A DNA stretch of 64,000 nt from Dyella_D sp052115385. GTDB taxonomy: Bacteria; Pseudomonadota; Gammaproteobacteria; Xanthomonadales; Rhodanobacteraceae. Position numbers and translations under genes: made by a program. Under the pieces are notes generated by a model. The model searched no databases and was not told the origin of the DNA. It was given only the letters and a program-made list of their open reading frames with translations. Of this stretch, positions 49,594 to 57,359 are shown piece after piece. How positions within the stretch are numbered: position 1 is the first letter of the stretch; each line of letters begins with the position of its first letter. The stretch lies in contig NZ_JBFRGP010000006.1 of NCBI RefSeq assembly GCF_052115385.1, forward strand, positions 1 to 64,000. The letters run 5' to 3'.

Positions 49594-50554
49594 GGCCGCC
49601 GTCGCCGACGAAGCGATGATGCGGCGGCTTCCAATCGGTCAGCACCGCGTTGGCGCGCTCGCGGCCCAGCTCGATCAATTCGCGCGCGCGGTAGAACTCG
49701 TAGGCCATGGAGATATTGCGCGGTAGCTGGATCAGCAGGTCCGGCGCGTACGCCGCCAGCCGCAACCGCGCCAGGTTGGCCTGCATCAGGTCCATCGACT
49801 GCGCCAGCAGGTCGAGCATGCCCGGATCGCGCGGACGCACCGCTTCGGTCGCTTTCGCCTCGCCATGCGGCATCAGCCGGCCGATGAATTCGCCGATGCG
49901 GTGGCGGTAGCCGTTCTGCGCTTCGATCGCGTGCTCGTGGGCGACCTCGGGTTTGGCGGACTCGATCGCACCATCCAGGCTCACCGCGAACATGTAGTCC
50001 GCCGTCTCGCGGATCAGCGGCGTCACCGGCACCGGATTGAGCAAACCGCCGTCGACCAGCCGCCGCCCGCCGAGCAACTGCGGCCGGAACACGGTGGGAA
50101 TCGCGATGGAAGCGCGGATCGCATCGAACAGCGAGCCGCGCGCCAGCCACACTTCGCGTTCGCGATCCATGTCGGTGGCCACCGCGGTGTAGGCCAGCGG
50201 CAGGTCCTCGATCTGCGCGTCGCCGATCAGCTCGCGCAAGGTGCCGATGATGCGTTCGCCCTTGATCAGGCCGCCGCCGGAGAAGGTCCAGTCGACCAGC
50301 TTGAGCACGTCCATCTTGGCCAGCGCCGAGACCCAGTCGCGGTAGGCGTCGAGCTTGCCCATCGCGTAGACGCCGCCGATCAGCGCGCCCATCGAGGTGC
50401 CGGCGATGGCGACGATCTGATAGCCGTGCCGCTCGATCTCTTCGATCGCGCCGATATGCGCCAGCCCTTTCGCACCGCCCGCGCCCAGCGCCAGCGCCAC
50501 GGTGGGCTTGCGCGCGGCCGCGGGGGCGGCCTCGACGGGAAGCGAACTGCTCAT
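49571..50554 (-). CDS. Patatin-like phospholipase (RssA-like)
   Basis: The 327-residue protein has an oxyanion loop LGAGGAKGLAHIG (residues 23-35), nucleophile elbow AGTSMGAL with Ser54 and the catalytic-Asp motif VDGGLLNPVP. It belongs to the RssA/NTE group of lysophospholipase-like serine hydrolases. Unlike the protein at 26397 it has no cyclic-nucleotide domain. A C-terminal helical extension of about 90 residues follows. Substrate and role unknown. Confidence 0.9.
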   Translation of the reverse strand: MSSSLPVEAAPAAARKPTVALALGAGGAKGLAHIGAIEEIERHGYQIVAIAGTSMGALIGGVYAMGKLDAYRDWVSALAKMDVLKLVDWTFSGGGLIKGERIIGTLRELIGDAQIEDLPLAYTAVATDMDREREVWLARGSLFDAIRASIAIPTVFRPQLLGGRRLVDGGLLNPVPVTPLIRETADYMFAVSLDGAIESAKPEVAHEHAIEAQNGYRHRIGEFIGRLMPHGEAKATEAVRPRDPGMLDLLAQSMDLMQANLARLRLAAYAPDLLIQLPRNISMAYEFYRARELIELGRERANAVLTDWKPPHHRFVGDGGLNGDRAP

Positions 50555-50588
50555 GGGGACCCGACGAAAGCGCCTGGCCGCGGCGTGT

Positions 50589-51572
50589 TCAGCGCGGCGC
50601 CTGCTGGTAGCCGCCCAGGGCGAGCTGGAGCTGGATCTTCATTTCCTCGCGCAACGACAGCGGCGCGACCACTTCGGCATCCGGGCCGTACTTGAGCACG
50701 TCCATCAGCAACTCCTTGGAGTTGGAATACGGCACCTGCAGTTCGTAGCGGCCGTCGGGCAGCCACATGCCCTTCTGCTGCGAGTGCCAGTGCTCGTCCG
50801 CCACCCAGCGCGCGGCGTGCTGGGAGAAGCGGATGGTGGCCCAGGCCTTCGGCTTGCCGGCGAAGATGCCGTAGCTGGAGGCGAGCATGTCATTGAGTTC
50901 GGTCTCGGCCACGTCGCGCGCGGAGGTATCCAGCGCCAGCGGCTCGGCGATGCGGTCCACCGCGAAGCTGCGCAGCGCCTCGCGGTCGTGGTCCCACACG
51001 TCCAGGTACCAGTTGTCGCGGTAGTGGGTCAGGCGCTGCGGTGAGACGGTGCGCTTGCTGTCGGCATTGGTGGTGCGCGCCCGATAGCGGAAGCGCAGCT
51101 GCTTCCGCTCCAGCACGGCGCCGGCGACGATGCGGAACACCTGCTGGTCGAGCTTGCGCTCGCCCCAGGCGATCACGCGGATGCGCTCGATCGGCAGCGC
51201 CTTGCCGCTGCCCTGGTCGGACAGCAGATGCTCGATGCGCGCCTTGAACGGCGCCAGCGCACCGGCCAGCACGCCCGGTCCGCTGCGGCCGATCAGCTCG
51301 TTCAGCGCCAGCAGCGCGGCGAGTTCGTCGGAGGTGAGCCACAGGCCCGGCAGTTCGAAGCGCTCGCCTTCGCCAGCCGCGTAGCGGAAGGCAGCGTGTT
51401 CGCCGCCGGCGCTTTCGATCGGGGCGCCCAGGGCGTCGCGCAGGAAGGCCACGTCGCGATAAAGCGTCGCGCGCGAGCACTCCAGCTCGTCCATCAGGCG
51501 GGGGAGCGGAACTGGATAGTGCGCCGACTTCAGCAGCCGGTGCAGGGTGAGAATGCGCTCGTAGCGGTCCAT
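50589..51572 (-). CDS. WYL-domain transcriptional regulator
   Basis: The 327-residue protein has an N-terminal winged helix-turn-helix of the DeoR/HTH_11 type (MDRYERILTLHRLLKSAH, LECSRATLYRDVAFLRD), a central WYL domain containing DNWYLDVWD and a C-terminal WCX extension. WYL regulators respond to nucleic-acid or nucleotide ligands and often control DNA-damage or defence genes, but the neighbours here are housekeeping. The start at 51572 is chosen because the HTH begins there; the open frame upstream lacks conservation features. It is divergent from the next gene. Confidence 0.9.
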   Translation of the reverse strand: MDRYERILTLHRLLKSAHYPVPLPRLMDELECSRATLYRDVAFLRDALGAPIESAGGEHAAFRYAAGEGERFELPGLWLTSDELAALLALNELIGRSGPGVLAGALAPFKARIEHLLSDQGSGKALPIERIRVIAWGERKLDQQVFRIVAGAVLERKQLRFRYRARTTNADSKRTVSPQRLTHYRDNWYLDVWDHDREALRSFAVDRIAEPLALDTSARDVAETELNDMLASSYGIFAGKPKAWATIRFSQHAARWVADEHWHSQQKGMWLPDGRYELQVPYSNSKELLMDVLKYGPDAEVVAPLSLREEMKIQLQLALGGYQQAPR

Positions 51573-51728
51573 GGCCCAGGAAGATGACGCGTAGATTCGC
51601 CTAGCATGCGCATCGCCCGTGGCGGTCGCAAGTACGCAGAGTCTGACATGTGCGCCACCCATCGGCGCGTGAAATCGCCTAGACTCCGAAAGCTCCCTGG
51701 CCCATCCGAGGATGCAGAGCGAGCCGAG

Positions 51729-52565
51729 ATGCCCGGCGACCCCACGTTCCCCCACCGCACATCCGAGCAAGACACCGTTGCTGCGCCGTCCCGGAGCCTG
51801 CCGACCAGGGTTCTGCGGGTGCTGGCGAGCAGCGGCTACGGGCTATGGCTGTTGCTCGGCACGACGCTGGCGCTGGGCCTGTATCCGGCCGGGCGTGGCG
51901 ATGCGCTGGTGCCGCTGACCCTGGGCGCCGTCCTGGTCAGCCTCGCCCCGCTGGCCGCCGCGCTGCGCCTGCCGCTGGCGCCGGAATGGCTGGGCTGGCG
52001 CTTCGGGCGCGGCAGCCGGCCCACGGCCAAGGCCATGCTGGCCCTGGCGGCCTATCTGCCGATGCTGGGCGTGGCCGGGCTGGTGCGCGGCGACAACCTG
52101 TTCTGGGCCACCCGCCTGGCCGCGGCCGCGCTGGCGATCGGCAGCCTGGCCTGCCTGATCGATGCGCTGTCCGAGCGGGCCCAGGAAGGGCGGGCCCGGA
52201 TCTTTGCCCGCCTCGTTTCGGCCAGCTATGCCGGCGGCCTCTGGCTGTGGCTGTGCCTGGCGGCGCAGGACGGCGACGAGCCGCTGCATTCGGTGTCGTG
52301 GATCTTCGCGCTGCAGTCGCTGGCGCTGCTGGTCGGCCTGATCGCCTGGTGGCGGGACGGCGGCGCGCGCACCTGGCCCGGCCGGCTGCTGTTCCTGGCG
52401 CTGGTCTACTTGATTCCCGGACTGATCGTGCTGGCCCAACGGCAGGAGCCTCATGGACTGCTGCTGTTGCTGGCTGCGGTCAGCTGCATGGTCGGCCAAA
52501 GCGTTGAAGCTCGTTTGTGCGGCCCGCAGGCTTCGCACGATGGCGGCACAACTCGGCTGATATGA
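51729..52565 (+). CDS. Polytopic membrane protein of unknown function
   Basis: The 278-residue product starts with about 30 Ser/Thr/Pro-containing residues, then shows eight hydrophobic segments, consistent with an integral inner-membrane protein. There are no conserved charged residues or motifs within the helices that I can assign to a transporter or enzyme family. The start at 51729 is a guess: only GAG lies upstream, and the frame is open to 51606. It may share the divergent control region with the WYL regulator. Confidence 0.68.
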   Translation: MPGDPTFPHRTSEQDTVAAPSRSLPTRVLRVLASSGYGLWLLLGTTLALGLYPAGRGDALVPLTLGAVLVSLAPLAAALRLPLAPEWLGWRFGRGSRPTAKAMLALAAYLPMLGVAGLVRGDNLFWATRLAAAALAIGSLACLIDALSERAQEGRARIFARLVSASYAGGLWLWLCLAAQDGDEPLHSVSWIFALQSLALLVGLIAWWRDGGARTWPGRLLFLALVYLIPGLIVLAQRQEPHGLLLLLAAVSCMVGQSVEARLCGPQASHDGGTTRLI

Positions 52566-52678
52566 GGCTTTTTCGACGCCGTTCGCATCTGATGCCGGCG
52601 TATTCACAGCGAGTTCAAGCCGCTCCGCTAAGGTTTCTTTGATTACAATCGCTTAACAAACAAGACGGATCTCCCCCG

Positions 52679-53512
52679 ATGAGAACAGCCCTAATCACCA
52701 GTGCCCTGCTGGCCAGCCTGGTCAGCCTCACCGCCTACGCCCAGGATGCGGCGCCTCCCGCCGACCCGGCGAGCAACAGCAATCCGGGCGCCAATGGCGG
52801 CTGGAGCGGCTCCGGCGAATTCGGTTTCGCCTCCGCGCACGGCAACTCGCGCACCGAAAACGTCAACGCCAAGCTCGGCCTGAACCAGGAAAACGAGCTG
52901 TGGAAGAACAACTTCTTCCTCAACGGCATGCGCTCGAAGGGCGAAGTCCAGGTGCAGGACAACGCCGGCAACACCATCGACCGCTTCAGCACCACCGCCA
53001 ACCGCTACGACACCGGCGCCTCGGTGGGCTACAAGCTCGATCCGCGCAGCTACATCGTGGGCGCGCTGCGCTACGAGCACGACGACTTCGGCGCCAATAT
53101 CTGGCAGGGCATCGTCTCGATCGGCTACGGCTACATCGCGCTGAAGACCGACCGCACCGAGCTGTCGTTCGAAGCCGGCCCCGGTTACAAGCGCTACCGC
53201 CCGACCGACCGCACCGTGCAGGTCGACGGCGTGGGCGTGAAGCAGCGCCAGGACACGCAGAGCGAAGCGGTCGGCCGCGGCCTGGTCAACTACAAGTACC
53301 GGCTGACCGCCAACACGGCGGTGGAAGACACGCTGCTGCTGGAAGCGGGTTCGAAGAACCAGTACTACCAGAACGACATCGGTCTCTCGGTCAGCATGAC
53401 CAAGAAGATGGCGCTGAAGGTGGGTTACCAGGTGCGCTACAACAGCGACGTGCAGCCGGGCACCAAGAACACCGACACGCTGATGACGACCAACCTGGTC
53501 TACAACTTCTAA
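52679..53512 (+). CDS. DUF481-family outer-membrane protein (YdiY-like)
   Basis: The 277-residue protein has a signal peptide (ending AYAQ, about residue 22) and alternating hydrophobic/polar beta-strands typical of an outer-membrane barrel: GSGEFGFASAHGNSRTENVNAKLGL, SYIVGALRYEHDDFG and the final strand LMTTNLVYNF ending in Phe. It matches the DUF481/YdiY group, whose function is unknown. A TACAAT -10-like box lies 30 bp upstream of the start (52644-52649). The C-terminal Phe is the signal for Bam-dependent insertion. Confidence 0.88.
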   Translation: MRTALITSALLASLVSLTAYAQDAAPPADPASNSNPGANGGWSGSGEFGFASAHGNSRTENVNAKLGLNQENELWKNNFFLNGMRSKGEVQVQDNAGNTIDRFSTTANRYDTGASVGYKLDPRSYIVGALRYEHDDFGANIWQGIVSIGYGYIALKTDRTELSFEAGPGYKRYRPTDRTVQVDGVGVKQRQDTQSEAVGRGLVNYKYRLTANTAVEDTLLLEAGSKNQYYQNDIGLSVSMTKKMALKVGYQVRYNSDVQPGTKNTDTLMTTNLVYNF

Positions 53513-53535
53513 GCCGTCAGCGGATCGCGCTTGCC

Positions 53536-53566
53536 ACGGCCCCGCTCCGGCGGGGCCGTTTCATTT
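53536..53566. terminator. Terminator between DUF481 gene and hemC
   Basis: ACGGCCCCGC and GCGGGGCCGT pair over TCCG and are followed by TTTCATTT. The structure reaches the hemC stop codon. Confidence 0.85.
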
Positions 53567-54486
53567 CAGTGGCCGCCCAGCAAAGCTGCCGCGCCCTGCG
53601 CGAACAAGGCCTCGGCCACGCGCTGGCCCAGCGCCTCGGCTTCGTCGCTGCCGCCCTCGGCTTCGGCGCGCAGCAGGCGGCCGCTGGAGACGTCGCCGAC
53701 CACGCCGCTCAGGTGCAGGCCGCGTTCGGTGACCACGCACCAGGCGCCCACCGGTACGGTGCAGCTGCCGCCGAAGGCATGGTTCATCGCCCGCTCGGCG
53801 TCCACCGCGATGCGCGTATGCGGATCGTTGAGCACCGCCAGCAGCGCCAGCGTGGCGGGCTGGTCGCTGCGCGCCTCGATGGCGATGGCGGCCTGGCCCG
53901 GAGCGGGCAGCCAGTCCGGCGCGGCCAGGCGGCTGCGGATGCGCTCGGCCAGGCCCAGACGCTCCAGGCCGGCGCAGGCCAGCACGATCGCGTCGTAGTG
54001 GCCCGCGTCCAGCTTGCCCAGGCGCGTACCCACGTTGCCGCGCAGGTCGAGCAGGTTCAGGTCCGGCCGCAGCGCGCGCAGCAGCGCCTTGCGCCGCAGC
54101 GCGGACGTGCCCACGCGCGCGCCCAGCGGCAGCGCGGCGAGATCGGCGTAGTCGTTGCTGATGAAGGCGTCCGCTGCGTCCGCGCGCGGCAGCACCGCCG
54201 GCAGCGTGAAGCCGGGTTCCAGCACGGACGGCACGTCCTTGAGCGAATGCACCGCCAGGTCTGCGCGCCCTTCCTGCATGGCGATTTCCAGTTCCTTGAG
54301 GAACAGGCCCTTGCCGCCGACCGTGGCCAGCGCGCGGTCCTGGATCTCGTCGCCGCTGGTGGTCATCGGCAGCAGTTCCACCGTCAGGCCCGGATGCGCG
54401 GCGCGCAGTTCCGCCGCCACATGCTCGGCCTGCCACAGGGCGAGCGCGCTCTTGCGGGTGGCGATGCGCAGGATGGATGGCGTCAT
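53566..54486 (-). CDS. hemC: Porphobilinogen deaminase (hydroxymethylbilane synthase)
   Basis: HemC polymerises four porphobilinogens to hydroxymethylbilane in tetrapyrrole synthesis. The 306-residue enzyme has LRIATRKSALALWQA at the start, catalytic Asp84 in VHSLKDVP, the RRKALL/LRGNVGTRL region and Cys242 in GGSCTVPVG, which carries the dipyrromethane cofactor. It lies downstream of an algZ-algR-like pair on the same strand, the same linkage as in Pseudomonas. In Pseudomonas hemD follows hemC; here the gene downstream is convergent and no hemD is present. Confidence 0.96.
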   Translation of the reverse strand: MTPSILRIATRKSALALWQAEHVAAELRAAHPGLTVELLPMTTSGDEIQDRALATVGGKGLFLKELEIAMQEGRADLAVHSLKDVPSVLEPGFTLPAVLPRADAADAFISNDYADLAALPLGARVGTSALRRKALLRALRPDLNLLDLRGNVGTRLGKLDAGHYDAIVLACAGLERLGLAERIRSRLAAPDWLPAPGQAAIAIEARSDQPATLALLAVLNDPHTRIAVDAERAMNHAFGGSCTVPVGAWCVVTERGLHLSGVVGDVSSGRLLRAEAEGGSDEAEALGQRVAEALFAQGAAALLGGH

Positions 54487-54580
54487 GGGAAATTTCTTAT
54501 GCCCGGGCGGAAGGGGCGCCATTGTCGCGTAAACCGCCTGTCCCCGCAGGCTGCTGCACGGGCCGCGTCGTCGCAGCTGG

Positions 54581-55285
54581 CTAGCTCATCCGCAGCAGCT
54601 TGCGCACCGCCGGCAGATTGCGCCGGCTCACCTCGGGCATCAGCTCGGTACCGCCCAGCCGGGCCAGCACGCGCCCGTCGCCCAGCGTCTTCAGCCCGAG
54701 CAGGCGCTGCGGCGGCACCAGGCAGTTGCGATGCAGGCGGATCAGCTGGTCTGGGTAGGCCTCTTCGAGCTGGCGCAGCGATTCCTCCAGCAGCAGCTGG
54801 CCGCCGCGATGCTGCACCACCACGTACTTCTCCTCGGCCAGCAGGCACACCACTTCGTCCAGCGCGATGCGCACCTGCTCGCCGCGCAGGCGGCCGAACA
54901 GGTAACTGGTCTCGCGCGGCAATGCGGCCAGCCGCTGCCGCGCGCGCTGCACCGCTTCGCGCAGGCGCTCCAGCCGCACCGGCTTCAGCAGGTAGTCGAC
55001 CGCGCCCAGCTCGAAGGCCTGCAGCGCGTGGTTCTCGTAGGCGGTGCAGAACACGACTTGTGGGCGTTCCTTGCCGGCGAGCCGGCTGGCCAGGGTGACG
55101 CCGTCGAGGCCAGGCATGTTGATGTCCAGCAGCAGCAGGTCCGGCTGGGTCTCGGCGATCGCTGCCAGCGCCGCGTCGCCGTCGCCGACGCTGCCGGCGA
55201 TTTCCACCGCTTCGCCGCATTCGTCGAGCAGCGCGGCGAGGCGGGCCCGCGCCAGCGGTTCGTCATCGGCGATCAATACGCGCAT
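54581..55285 (-). CDS. algR: LytTR-family response regulator, AlgR-like
   Basis: The 234-residue response regulator has a receiver domain (DDEP, phospho-acceptor Asp54 in LLLDINMPG, switch Thr in FCTAY and Lys in YLLKPV). A LytTR DNA-binding domain follows (about 130-234; LFGRLRGEQVRIALDEVVCL, LIRLHRNCLVP). It overlaps the histidine-kinase gene by 23 bp, so the two are translated together. AlgR controls alginate, motility and virulence in Pseudomonas; targets in this organism are unknown. No alginate genes are in the window. Confidence 0.92.
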   Translation of the reverse strand: MRVLIADDEPLARARLAALLDECGEAVEIAGSVGDGDAALAAIAETQPDLLLLDINMPGLDGVTLASRLAGKERPQVVFCTAYENHALQAFELGAVDYLLKPVRLERLREAVQRARQRLAALPRETSYLFGRLRGEQVRIALDEVVCLLAEEKYVVVQHRGGQLLLEESLRQLEEAYPDQLIRLHRNCLVPPQRLLGLKTLGDGRVLARLGGTELMPEVSRRNLPAVRKLLRMS

Positions 55286-56336
55286 CGTTGTCATCCGGTA
55301 GCAGCAGGCGCACCACGAAGCGCTCGCCGAGCGGCCCGGCGTCCACTTCGGCGCGCGGGCCATAACGATAGGCCACGCGCTGGCGCACGTTGGCCAGGCC
55401 ATGGCCGTTGCCGCCGCTGGCGGGTGTCGCAGGCAAGGGATTGTCGATCTCGATTTCGATCGCGCGCTCCAGGCGCCGCCCGCGCAGGATCACCTCGCCG
55501 CCTTCGCGCAGCGGCTGGATGCCGTGGCGCACGGCATTCTCCACCAGCGGCTGCAGCAGCAGATGCGGCAGCGGGAACGCGCCGGGCAGCGTGTCCAGTT
55601 CGCGCCGGATGCGCAGGCGCGGCCCCAGGCGCAGCTGCTCGATGGCGAGGTAGCGCTCGATCAGCCCGAGTTCCTCCTCCAGCGTGCCGTCGCGCGTGTC
55701 GTGCCGGCCGAGCGCGGCGCGGAACAATTCGGAGAGGTCTTCCACCGTGCGCTCGGCCGCGCGCGGGTCGACCCGGATCAGCGCGGCCACGGTATTCATG
55801 CTGTTGAACAGGAAGTGCGGCCGGATGCGCGCCTGCAAGGCTTCGACCTGGGCGCGGGCCACCGCGGCCAGGCGCGCCTGCCACTGTGCCAGCACGTAGA
55901 AGTAGCGCAGCATCGCTGCGCCCAGCAGGGCGGCGATGGTGCTGTTGTCGCGCACGAATTCGAAGGCGTCGTCGCCGCGGATCAGGCCCATGTGCAGGGC
56001 GCCGTCCATCCACGCGGCCAGCACGCTGGTGAGCGCCACGATCAGCAGCATGATCAGCCACACCGCCGCATACGGCAGCAGGCCGTGCAGCCGGCCCAGC
56101 GCGGGCCGCAGCTTGCACAGCGCCACGCCGGTGAACATGGCGATCCATTCGGCGAACAGCATGCCCACGCTGTAGCCGCGCCAGCCGCGGCTGCTTTCCG
56201 GTGCCAGCAGCATCACCGTGACGGTGAGCGCGGCCACCACCAGCAGCGCGAACAGCGCCGGCGCGCTGCAGAAATCCGGCAGCGGGCTCGGTTCGAGACC
56301 GGCGTTGGTCAGGCGTGGCGTGGCGGGTAGGCGCAT
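55263..56336 (-). CDS. algZ: LytS/YehU-type sensor histidine kinase, AlgZ-like
   Basis: The 357-residue membrane kinase has four hydrophobic segments (about 25-45, 55-75, 88-110 and 132-150) and the His-kinase motif ARIRPHFLFNSMN with phospho-acceptor His174. The ATPase part includes the N-box PLVENAVRHGIQPL and the G-box GNGHGLANVRQR. It is the partner of the AlgR-like regulator, with which it overlaps. The start at 56336 precedes the first membrane segment; the open frame upstream is not conserved-looking. Confidence 0.9.
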   Translation of the reverse strand: MRLPATPRLTNAGLEPSPLPDFCSAPALFALLVVAALTVTVMLLAPESSRGWRGYSVGMLFAEWIAMFTGVALCKLRPALGRLHGLLPYAAVWLIMLLIVALTSVLAAWMDGALHMGLIRGDDAFEFVRDNSTIAALLGAAMLRYFYVLAQWQARLAAVARAQVEALQARIRPHFLFNSMNTVAALIRVDPRAAERTVEDLSELFRAALGRHDTRDGTLEEELGLIERYLAIEQLRLGPRLRIRRELDTLPGAFPLPHLLLQPLVENAVRHGIQPLREGGEVILRGRRLERAIEIEIDNPLPATPASGGNGHGLANVRQRVAYRYGPRAEVDAGPLGERFVVRLLLPDDNDARIDRR

Positions 56337-56394
56337 CGACGCACAGTATGCCCAAGCGCACCGGCCCGGGCCGTGTCCTGGCGCCGGGGAATGC

Positions 56395-57060
56395 TCAGCC
56401 GGTGAGGCGCTGGCCCATCCAGGTGCGCAGGTGGGCGATCTCCTCGGCGCATACCGAATGCGGCATGGCATAGGTATGCCATTCCACCGCATAGCCCAGG
56501 CCCTGCAGCACGTCGCGCGACTGCACGCCGCGGGTCAGCGGCACGATCGGGTCGGCGGTGCCGTGGCCCCAGAAGATCGGCGTGGCGGCATTGGCGGCGC
56601 TGCGCTCGGCTTCGAACGAAGACTGCATCGGCAGGTACGTGGACAGCGCGACGATGCCGGCCAGCCGCCGCGGATGGCGCAGGCCGCCGGCCAGCGCGAT
56701 GGCGCCGCCCTGCGAGAAACCGGCCAGCACGATGCGTTCGTCCGGCACGCCGCGCTCGTTCTCGCGCGCGATCAGCTTCTGCACCGCCTCGATCGAGGCG
56801 CGCATGCCGGTCTCGTCCTGGCGCGAGGTGAGATCCACGCCGGCGATGTCGTACCAGGCGCGCATCGGCATGCCGCCGTTCAAGGTGACCGGACGCACCG
56901 GCGCATGCGGGAACACGAAGCGCAGGCCGGGCCATTCCTGCGCCACCAGCTCGGGCACGATCGGTTCGAAGTCATGGCCGTCCGCGCCCAGGCCGTGCAG
57001 CCAGATCACGCTATGGGTCAGCCGGGTGGCGGTTTCGTGCTCGACGGTAGGCAGGGACAT
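56395..57060 (-). CDS. Phospholipase/carboxylesterase family hydrolase
   Basis: The 221-residue alpha/beta-hydrolase has the oxyanion region VIWLHGLGADGHDF and the catalytic triad Ser116 (AGFSQGGA), Asp170 (GTADPIVP) and His201 (MPHSV). This is the pattern of acyl-protein-thioesterase-like carboxylesterase 2 family enzymes. It is cytoplasmic, with no signal peptide. A short reading frame with a strong ribosome-binding site (57118-57222) lies upstream on the same strand and could be a leader. Confidence 0.93.
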   Translation of the reverse strand: MSLPTVEHETATRLTHSVIWLHGLGADGHDFEPIVPELVAQEWPGLRFVFPHAPVRPVTLNGGMPMRAWYDIAGVDLTSRQDETGMRASIEAVQKLIARENERGVPDERIVLAGFSQGGAIALAGGLRHPRRLAGIVALSTYLPMQSSFEAERSAANAATPIFWGHGTADPIVPLTRGVQSRDVLQGLGYAVEWHTYAMPHSVCAEEIAHLRTWMGQRLTG

Positions 57061-57117
57061 GCAGGGGGACTTACGCAGGGGGGAGGGGGCGGAGCGATCC
57101 CGACGGCCGGGGAGCCA

Positions 57118-57222
57118 TCAAACGCACGATGCACGCAATCGCTTACGCGGAACGGACGCGGCGGCCAGCGCATGCAAAACCGCCCGCCGCGGCTGGGGAT
57201 GCGGGCGGTGCGGCTGACGCAT
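57118..57222 (-). CDS. Possible 34-aa leader peptide
   Basis: The frame begins with ATG at 57222, preceded by AGGAGG four bases away, the best ribosome-binding site in the neighbourhood. The peptide is rich in Arg, Pro and His (MRQPHRPHPQPRR at the start). The coding sequence contains a nine-bp stem (57179-57187 with 57201-57209) followed on the minus strand by GGTTTTG, a terminator-like arrangement. It ends 57 bp before the esterase start, so attenuation or translational coupling is conceivable. It has no homologue that I recognise. Confidence 0.4.
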   Translation of the reverse strand: MRQPHRPHPQPRRAVLHALAAASVPRKRLRASCV

Positions 57223-57359
57223 GGTGCCTCCTGGCGGTGCGGGTGGGGCTCGGCTGCAGCAGCCTAGTTGCGCCATCTCCGGCCGGATACAGGACCCATG
57301 GCGCTTGCGGGCGGGCCTGTCTTGGTTATGCTCCGGCGTTTTTGCAGTGGAGCGCGCGC

